A stretch of DNA of 17,432 nucleotides, from contig CAZAQS010000091.1 of assembly GCA_964486825.1 (NCBI GenBank), positions 1-17,432 of the forward strand. Direction: 5' to 3'. The stretch is from CAZAQS01 sp964486825. GTDB taxonomy: Bacteria > Chloroflexota > Anaerolineae > Anaerolineales > UBA4823. This document shows, one piece after another, positions 1 through 4,808 of this stretch. The translations under genes were made by a program, and so were the position numbers. The notes under the pieces were generated by a model that made no database searches, was not told the DNA's origin, and was given only the letters and a program-made list of their open reading frames with translations. Every line of letters starts with the position of its first letter. The first letter of the stretch is position 1.

Positions 1-464
1 TTGATCGAGACCGGGCTCCTTGGAAAGTGCCAGCATTAAAAGCTGACCCTGGGCGTCGCCTGACAGGATGCGCAAACGCCCTTTGTCCGATTCCGGTACT
101 CTTCTGCAGGTTCCCCGGCTATATACCTTCTCTGCCCACTCCGCCGAATCGACTGGCTTTCCATTCGACGTTGTCGATATCCTCATTTCGGTTGGTTATC
201 CATACTGAGAACTGCTGGCTGTCGATTGAGATTTTATGCATGCAATGTCTCGCACTCATTCTCTCAGTGGGTCTTTCGATGGGATAATTCTAGATGACAG
301 AGCCGTTGTCGCTCTAACCTCCCGTTGTTTTAGAAGTATGCTATATTTATCTACGGGAGGGAGAAATCAAGCTGTGGCCAATAGCTGGCGATTGAGCTAA
401 CCTGACTGTAGCATCTGCTAAAAATTCGAGAATCCGGTTCCCTAAAGATATTGGAGGGTGCAAG
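1..464. other. Gene-poor leading region with inverted repeats
   Basis: No complete gene is convincing here. A + strand frame from a GTG at 27 to 287 (86 codons) is Cys/Pro-rich and looks like a chance frame. On the reverse strand a frame opens at an ATG at 186-184 and stays open to the left edge (about 62 codons, ending in residues resembling LSGDAQGQLLMLALSKEPG). It has no visible ribosome binding site, so it could be the first part of a leftward gene or chance. A second reverse frame in roughly 282-142 (NRNEDIDNVEWKASRFGG) also reads like protein but stops, so a decayed reverse gene is possible. Two dyads sit at 299-315 and 318-360. The last 100 bases are presumably the 5' leader of the gene at 465. 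Confidence 0.4.
318..360. promoter_or_regulatory. Inverted repeat upstream of the acyl-CoA dehydrogenase
   Basis: CCTCCCGT at 318-325 is the exact reverse complement of ACGGGAGG at 353-360, enclosing 27 AT-rich bases. A weak promoter reading lies across it (TTGTTT at 325-330, 17 bp, TATCTA at 348-353). It is either an operator around a promoter or an RNA hairpin exposing a GGGAGG stretch. It does not look like a terminator, because no T-run follows. A smaller dyad (AGAGC/GCTCT, 299-315) lies just upstream. Function is inferred only. Confidence 0.35.
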
Positions 465-2111
465 ATGAAGTACCAATCTTATGCCTACGGAAAAAACCAC
501 TGGCAATTAGAACCAGACTTGAAGTATATCCTCCCGTTATACTGGCAGGATTATCAAGATCAAGAACCGGGTTTACATGCATTCGGGGAGCTGGCAGGAG
601 GGAGAGCGTACGAGATCGCCGACCAGGTAGACCGGCTGGCTTTACCTGAACTTGTGGCTCATGATCTGGATGGAAAACGGGTCGACCGGGTGCGCCTGGA
701 TCCCAGCCACGCTCAACTGCTCCAGGATATGGCCTTTATCAACAGGCCTCCTTATGAAGGAGGTTCCTGGCACCATCACTTCACCCTGGGATACCTGCTG
801 GCAGATACCGGCCTGTATTGCACGCTCATTGTAACCAACCAAACCGCCTATGCAATTTACAAGTACGCCTCCGATCGAAAAGCCTGGCTCGAGCCTTTGC
901 TTAGCGGGCAAGCCTGGGGGGCTACCTGGATGACCGAGACCCAAGGTGGAAGCGACCTGGGGGCGAATACGACCTGTGCCAGGTTCGAAAATGGCAGCTG
1001 GCGCTTATATGGGTTGGACAAGTATTTTGCCAGCAATGCCGGGCTGGCCGACATTGCCATTGTCACTGCCAGGCCAGAAGGAGCACCAGATGGCCCGAAG
1101 GGGATTGCCCTTTTCCTCGTCCCGCGCCTGGATGAAGAAAACCACTTGAACTATTCCCTGCGGCGCCTGAAGAGGAAAAGCGCCACGCGGGCTGTCCCCA
1201 CGGGCGAAGTCGAGTTGAACGGAAGCCTTGCCTACCTGGTAGGACAGGCTGAAATGGGCATTTACTATACCCTTGAAAATTTGACTGTTTCCAGGCTGGC
1301 AAATGCTGCCGGAGCAATGGGCCTGGCCCGCAAAGCTCACCTGGAAGCATTGCTGCGCGTGCAAGCTCGCTCTGCTTTCGGGAAACCTCTGGTTGAGCAT
1401 CCCCTGGTCCGTTATGACCTGACCGATCTTTCCGTCCGGACTGCGGCTGGACTGGCCTTACTCTACCATACCATCCAGGCTTTCGACGTTGCCTGGATGG
1501 ACACTCCACCCTATACCCACGCCTACCATTATGCGCGTTTCTTATCCCACCTCACCAAAAACCGGACGGCCGAGCATGCCACCCATCTTACCCAGTTGGC
1601 CATGGAGTTGTTCGGGGGGGTCGGTTTTATGGAAGATTATGCGATTTCACGCCTGCACCGGGAATCCCTGGTAACTGCCATTTGGGAAGGCAGCAGCAAT
1701 ATCCAGGCTCTAGACATGCTGGAAGCAATGCACAAGAAAGGCGCCCACGAGCCCTTCCTGGATGAATTCCTCCCCATGTTGGCTGAAGCGGGCACGCTGG
1801 AAAGCCGCCATGCATCTGCCAGGTTAGAGGAGGCCATGCAGCAGCTGGGCTCTATCTCACGCCAGGAAGCTGAGTGGCATAGTAAAGATGCGTTACGGAC
1901 CTTTGCTGACGTAGCCCAGGTGGCTCTGTTATACAGGCTAGCCTCGCTGGTCACAGAGGCAGAAGCCAGCCAGAGATACGAAAAACTGGCGGGATTGTAT
2001 GCCAGGCGCTTCCTATTCGGTGAACCCTACCCGAGTTGGTCCCTGGCTGACCGGCGAATCTGGTTTCCCATACAAATGGAGCAGGATAGAGTTGGATTGG
2101 CTGGCGAGTAA
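465..2111 (+). CDS. AidB-like acyl-CoA dehydrogenase
   Basis: This is a flavin-dependent acyl-CoA dehydrogenase of the large AidB-like branch: 548 residues, against about 380-400 for short-chain family members. The ATG at 465 is set by GGAGG at 453-457, 7 bases upstream. Visible landmarks are an N-terminal adaptive region, the substrate/FAD loop MTETQGGSD at residues 156-164, the SAFGKPLVEHPLVRYDL stretch of the C-terminal helical domain, the ELFGGVGFMEDY segment, and IWEGSSN with Glu408 at the usual catalytic-base position. The last 120 or so residues are the C-terminal extension typical of AidB-like proteins. Family members oxidise CoA thioesters or act as stress-linked flavoproteins; the substrate cannot be read from the sequence. 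The next gene overlaps its 3' end by 20 bp, so the two are probably co-expressed. Family call is firm, substrate unknown. Confidence 0.93.
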   Translation: MKYQSYAYGKNHWQLEPDLKYILPLYWQDYQDQEPGLHAFGELAGGRAYEIADQVDRLALPELVAHDLDGKRVDRVRLDPSHAQLLQDMAFINRPPYEGGSWHHHFTLGYLLADTGLYCTLIVTNQTAYAIYKYASDRKAWLEPLLSGQAWGATWMTETQGGSDLGANTTCARFENGSWRLYGLDKYFASNAGLADIAIVTARPEGAPDGPKGIALFLVPRLDEENHLNYSLRRLKRKSATRAVPTGEVELNGSLAYLVGQAEMGIYYTLENLTVSRLANAAGAMGLARKAHLEALLRVQARSAFGKPLVEHPLVRYDLTDLSVRTAAGLALLYHTIQAFDVAWMDTPPYTHAYHYARFLSHLTKNRTAEHATHLTQLAMELFGGVGFMEDYAISRLHRESLVTAIWEGSSNIQALDMLEAMHKKGAHEPFLDEFLPMLAEAGTLESRHASARLEEAMQQLGSISRQEAEWHSKDALRTFADVAQVALLYRLASLVTEAEASQRYEKLAGLYARRFLFGEPYPSWSLADRRIWFPIQMEQDRVGLAGE

Positions 2112-2475
2112 CGAGCTGAGGGAACTGCTCTATCTATTCTTAATCGTCATCAGCATCGGGTTGGTGCTGTCTTTGATCCTGCTGGTTTGGGTAATTTGGA
2201 AGGTCAAACGGATTAATCTTCCAGCGGATGCCGACCCGATCTCTGCTCTGCTGGTTACCCCCCTGGGAGTTGTGGTCTTGCTCGATCTGCTCGACCTGAC
2301 GTTAGATTTCCTGGCTGCTCCCCTGGCGTGGACCCTGCTTACATATCTCGGCTTGCGCCCACTGCGAGGCGTGACCTTGCTTTGGGTACTGATACCCGGG
2401 ACGCAGGTGCTTCCAATCATGTCGGTAAGCTGGGTTTTCGTCCGGATGATGAGGAGCCTTCCCCGGCCGAGGTAA
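2092..2475 (+). CDS. Small hydrophobic membrane protein, function unknown
   Basis: I do not recognise this family. From a TTG at 2092 (GGAG at 2078-2081, about 10 bases upstream) it encodes about 127 residues. The frame is open back to an ATG at 1999, but that would overlap the dehydrogenase by over 110 bp with an unconvincing hydrophilic N-terminus, so the later start is preferred. The sequence starts with a short polar stretch (ASNELRELL), then has a strong membrane segment (YLFLIVISIGLVLSLILLVW), a basic turn (KVKRIN), two or three more hydrophobic stretches and an Arg-rich tail. The overlap with the upstream stop codon suggests translational coupling. A membrane partner or accessory protein of the dehydrogenase is possible but unproven. 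Confidence 0.6.
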   Translation: MDWLASNELRELLYLFLIVISIGLVLSLILLVWVIWKVKRINLPADADPISALLVTPLGVVVLLDLLDLTLDFLAAPLAWTLLTYLGLRPLRGVTLLWVLIPGTQVLPIMSVSWVFVRMMRSLPRPR

Positions 2476-2485
2476 GATGGGCGTC

Positions 2486-2494
2486 TGATATAAT
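2486..2494 (+). promoter_or_regulatory. Candidate extended -10 promoter for the OsmC gene
   Basis: TG at 2486-2487, one base, then a perfect TATAAT at 2489-2494 form an extended -10 element. No good -35 is visible, as is usual for this promoter class. A start near 2501 would give a leader of about 140 nt before the OsmC start codon, containing the small ORF at 2526. Confidence 0.5.
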
Positions 2495-2525
2495 ATGCCG
2501 GTAATGATCCAGACGGGGGTTAGGC

Positions 2526-2639
2526 ATGAAAGGCGTGCCGTGGGAGACAGTTCTCAGGGGCATTAACTGCACCCAACACAGACCGGCCTCGTGGGAAAAA
2601 CCAACCCCATCATCCGTATCTAGTTTTATAGGGAGGTAA
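2526..2639 (+). CDS. Possible 37-residue leader ORF upstream of the OsmC gene
   Basis: ATG at 2526, preceded by a G-run (GGGGG, about 2515-2519), opens a 37-codon frame ending in TAA at 2637-2639, one base before the ATG at 2641. Its last sense codons (ATA GGG AGG) contain the Shine-Dalgarno sequence of the downstream gene. Ribosomes finishing this frame would therefore cover that site. The peptide has one Cys and no recognised domain. It could be a coupling leader peptide or chance; length alone does not decide. Confidence 0.3.
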   Translation: MKGVPWETVLRGINCTQHRPASWEKPTPSSVSSFIGR

Positions 2640-2640
2640 T

Positions 2641-3066
2641 ATGTCAACACGTTTGGCTAACGCTGTTTGGGAAGGCACTTTGAAAGATGGCGCCGGGAAA
2701 ATGCGCCTGGGCAGCGGCACATACGAGGGAAGCTATACTTATGCTTCCCGGTTCGAAGAAGCGGAGGGCTCAAACCCCGAAGAGCTGATTGGAGCAGCTC
2801 TGGCGGGCTGCTTCTCGATGGCATTAAGTGGGGATCTCACCAGTGCCGGTTACACACCCACCCGCATCCAAACCGAGGCGCGTGTTCACCTCGAGAGAGT
2901 AGAAGGCAAAGCTACCATTACCCGCATCGATCTTACCACCAGGGGCCAGGTGCCGGGGATCGATGAAGAGGCTTTCAAGGAGTTAGCCCAGGGAGCAAAA
3001 AGCGGTTGCCCGGTTTCAAGGGCCCTGGCAGTTCAAGAAATTAACCTGGACGCCAGCCTGGAATAA
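2641..3066 (+). CDS. osmC: OsmC-type peroxiredoxin (organic hydroperoxide reductase)
   Basis: A 141-residue cytoplasmic thiol peroxidase of the OsmC/Ohr superfamily, which reduces organic hydroperoxides through a Cys pair. The two family cysteines are visible as AGC57FSM and GC123PVS. Arg37 and the Glu47/Glu48 pair sit where the conserved catalytic Arg and Glu of OsmC fall. Length and motif spacing match the OsmC branch rather than Ohr. The N-terminal ANAVWEGTLKDGAG and SNPEELIGAALAGC stretches are typical. The start is fixed by GGGAGG at 2631-2636. The gene appears to be its own transcription unit, with an extended -10 upstream and a hairpin at 3130 downstream. The reductant partner is not encoded nearby. 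Confidence 0.92.
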   Translation: MSTRLANAVWEGTLKDGAGKMRLGSGTYEGSYTYASRFEEAEGSNPEELIGAALAGCFSMALSGDLTSAGYTPTRIQTEARVHLERVEGKATITRIDLTTRGQVPGIDEEAFKELAQGAKSGCPVSRALAVQEINLDASLE

Positions 3067-3094
3067 GCTTTTGAAGAGTTGAACCGCGTGTAGG

Positions 3095-3123
3095 TTGCTT
3101 TCTCTTGCTTTTTGTGTGATAAT
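3095..3123 (+). promoter_or_regulatory. Sigma70-type promoter before the hairpin
   Basis: TTGCTT (3095-3100), a 17-bp spacer and GATAAT (3118-3123) form a good housekeeping promoter. Predicted initiation near 3130 is exactly the first base of the hairpin at 3130-3170. It could drive the regulator at 3304 or a short RNA. Confidence 0.5.
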
Positions 3124-3129
3124 ACAGGT

Positions 3130-3180
3130 GTCCCTCCTGCCGGTTGCCCCCCTCAACCGGTGGGCGGGACATTTTATTAC
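3130..3180 (+). terminator. Long hairpin after the OsmC gene, terminator-like
   Basis: A stem spanning 3130-3170 has CCGGTTG (3140-3146) pairing CAACCGG (3154-3160) around a C-rich 7-nt loop. It extends outward through two wobble pairs, CC/GG, one mismatch and GTCCC/GGGAC. ATTTTATTA follows. The position 63 bp after the OsmC stop fits an intrinsic terminator, although the T-run is interrupted. A 5'-protecting hairpin for transcripts from the promoter at 3095 is the alternative. Confidence 0.6.
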
Positions 3181-3182
3181 CG

Positions 3183-3204
3183 TATATGCCGTATACCGGA
3201 TATA
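3183..3204. promoter_or_regulatory. Operator-like 22-bp dyad upstream of the response regulator
   Basis: TATAT (3183-3187) and ATATA (3200-3204) flank a GTATAC core centred at 3193/3194. Of 11 symmetric pairs, 9 match. The right arm overlaps a TATAAT hexamer at 3201-3206, about 100 bp before the regulator's start codon. A second possible -10 (TATAAA, 3254-3259) is closer to the gene. Binding and autoregulation are inferred. Confidence 0.4.
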
Positions 3205-3303
3205 ATTAACTCAATTGCTCCAACTGCTTGCACAAATCGATTTCTGTGAAGTGTATAAAAGCCAATTTTTGGCGGTTTACTTATGCCGATAGGAGATACG
3301 CCT

Positions 3304-4104
3304 ATGACATCCGCATCGATTCTGATCATCGACGACGAGCCCAACCTGCGACGGTCCTTAGCCCTGATCCTGCAGCGGGCAGGCTATTCTGTCAATACCG
3401 CTGAAAATGATCGCGAGGTAAAACATTATCTGTCTGCTGGCGCTTACGATATCGTCTTCTTAGATCTGAAGATGCCTGAAGTAAACGGAATGGAGCTTCT
3501 GCCGCAGATACGCCAGATATATCCGGAAATGCCGGTATTAATCCTGACTGCACATGCAACGCTCGAATCAGCTATCGAAGCTGTCCGAAAAGGAGCGCGC
3601 GATTATTTACTAAAACCGGTTGATCCGGAAGAGATCTTAAATCGGGTGAAGCAGATTCTGGCAGAGCAAGAGCAGCAAAAGCGCAAGCGTGAAATTGTGG
3701 GGGAGATCCAGAACCTGCTGGCGCAACTAAACCAGGGAGAGGGTTCTGAATCATCCGCAGTTGAAGGGTCTACACAATCCCTTACACAAGACCCGGCACG
3801 TGTCCTGCGCCGTGGGCCATTCACCCTGGACCTGCACGCTCGTTTCGCCACCCTGGGCGACCAGGTCATCAACCTCTCACCCACTGCATTCGATTACCTG
3901 GTTACACTGATTCGCCATTCCCCCAACCCGGTCTCCTACGAGACACTGGTTGTGGAGTCACAAGGATATAAAACCACCCCGGTAGAAGCACGTGAGATGG
4001 CCCGCTGGCGGATCCATGAGCTGCGAAAAGCTTTTGAGGCCGATACTCGCAACCCTACCTATATCATCACCGTACGAGACGTAGGCTACAGGCTGGTTAC
4101 ATAA
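3304..4104 (+). CDS. Orphan response regulator: NtrC-like receiver with winged-helix output
   Basis: A 266-residue DNA-binding response regulator. The receiver (about 1-115) has the acidic pair Asp10/Asp11, phospho-acceptor Asp54 in FLDLKMP, Thr82 and Lys104. Its style (ILTAHATLESAIEAVRKGARDYLLKPVD) is that of NtrC-family receivers. A charged Glu/Gln/Lys-rich helix (about 115-145, likely coiled coil) and a polar linker follow. Residues about 166-266 form an OmpR/PhoB-type winged helix (LSPTAFDYLVTLIRHS ... YIITVRDVGYRLVT). There is no AAA+ sigma54 domain. The start at 3304 is chosen because AGGAG at 3291-3295 serves it; the upstream in-frame ATG at 3283 has no such site. No histidine kinase is adjacent. 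The next gene is a receiver-less relative of its C-terminal half. Target genes are unknown; the OsmC or PoxB-like neighbours are candidates. Confidence 0.88.
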   Translation: MTSASILIIDDEPNLRRSLALILQRAGYSVNTAENDREVKHYLSAGAYDIVFLDLKMPEVNGMELLPQIRQIYPEMPVLILTAHATLESAIEAVRKGARDYLLKPVDPEEILNRVKQILAEQEQQKRKREIVGEIQNLLAQLNQGEGSESSAVEGSTQSLTQDPARVLRRGPFTLDLHARFATLGDQVINLSPTAFDYLVTLIRHSPNPVSYETLVVESQGYKTTPVEAREMARWRIHELRKAFEADTRNPTYIITVRDVGYRLVT

Positions 4105-4296
4105 GCAATCCCAAGGGGGATCGATTAGATTGGGTGGCGTAAGCTTTCCACAACCAATCTTTTGTCCTGCGCGATTAATATTGAAATAATCCCTACAAGT
4201 TTCAATTAACTCATATTTCCCAGGATGTTTTTTTCGCTACAATGAAAAAATCGATAAGGGTTGCGCTGATAGGGGGGATTATTTAAGGAGGGCACC
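4105..4296 (+). promoter_or_regulatory. Control region between the two paired regulators
   Basis: This 192-bp gap holds no gene and no good terminator. A TACAAT at 4238-4243 is a possible -10 with only a weak -35 (TTTCCC, 4216-4221, 16-bp spacer). AATTAACTCA at 4204-4213 also occurs in the control region of the preceding regulator at 3204-3213, at a similar distance from the start codon (93 against 100 bp). A run of seven T lies just before the -10. Confidence 0.35.
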
Positions 4297-4653
4297 ATGA
4301 CATCGGATTTTCATTTGAACGGGCGATACTGGCCGGTTAGCAGCAGATTTTTGAGAAGGGGCACTTTCATCATAGACCTGGTTAACCAACAAGTCACCAT
4401 CAACAATAAGCAGATCCAGCTTCCGGGCTGTGCATTTGAATGCCTGGTCTTGCTCGTACGAAATTCACCAAAACCGGTATCCTTTGTGGATCTGGCGCAG
4501 GCTACTCCAGGTCCTCTCCTCTCCCAGGTAGACATCCAGGATAAAGCGCGCCTGCATATCTATATCCTGAAGAAGGTTTTCGAACATAACCAGGAAAGCA
4601 GTAGCAGAATCAGAGCTGTTCCTGGTTATGGTTATTGGTTAAAGACTTATTAA
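4297..4653 (+). CDS. Stand-alone OmpR-type winged-helix protein, receiver-less paralogue
   Basis: A 118-residue protein that is essentially only a winged-helix DNA-binding domain (residues about 19-118). It aligns without gaps to the C-terminal 100 residues of the response regulator just upstream; by hand I count about 38 identities, including RxLRRG, the PxPVS turn and the final GYGYWLKT/VGYRLVT wing. The ATG at 4297 follows a near-perfect AAGGAGGG at about 4285-4292. Some 18 polar residues precede the domain, and there is no phospho-acceptor domain. It may compete with, dimerise with or act independently of the full-length regulator. Tandem duplication followed by loss of the receiver is the simplest origin. 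A strong terminator ends the unit. Confidence 0.82.
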   Translation: MTSDFHLNGRYWPVSSRFLRRGTFIIDLVNQQVTINNKQIQLPGCAFECLVLLVRNSPKPVSFVDLAQATPGPLLSQVDIQDKARLHIYILKKVFEHNQESSSRIRAVPGYGYWLKTY

Positions 4654-4680
4654 AGCGTAACTTATCGGTACCAATCCCTG

Positions 4681-4720
4681 ATGAGGTACCAGGTTTTGAG
4701 CCTGGTACTTCATTTTTGTT
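4681..4720 (+). terminator. Intrinsic terminator after the winged-helix gene
   Basis: ATGAGGTACCAGG (4681-4693) pairs with CCTGGTACTTCAT (4701-4713): a 13-bp stem with one G-U pair and a 7-nt loop, followed at once by TTTTTGTT. This is the strongest terminator in the window. It isolates the regulator pair from the PoxB-like gene. Confidence 0.88.
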
Positions 4721-4808
4721 AAGGTTTTCTTCATGGATAAAGCAAAGGGGATACTTAGCTTAGTGATAGAATAAAAACCCTGATTGGTTTAGGGAAGAGA
4801 GAGACGAT

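Noticed and set aside
27..287. 86-codon + strand frame at the window start
   Set aside because: GTG start without a ribosome binding site, unusual Cys/Pro-rich composition, no recognisable domain, and the reverse strand reads more protein-like.
1063..1509. 148-codon reverse frame (and a second one at 1005-1400) inside the acyl-CoA dehydrogenase
   Set aside because: Low-complexity Gly/Arg/Pro-rich translation typical of antisense frames in GC-rich genes.
1999..2091. Upstream ATG extension of the small membrane protein
   Set aside because: Would overlap the dehydrogenase by 113 bp and add a segment unlike the rest of the protein; the TTG at 2092 has a nearby GGAG.
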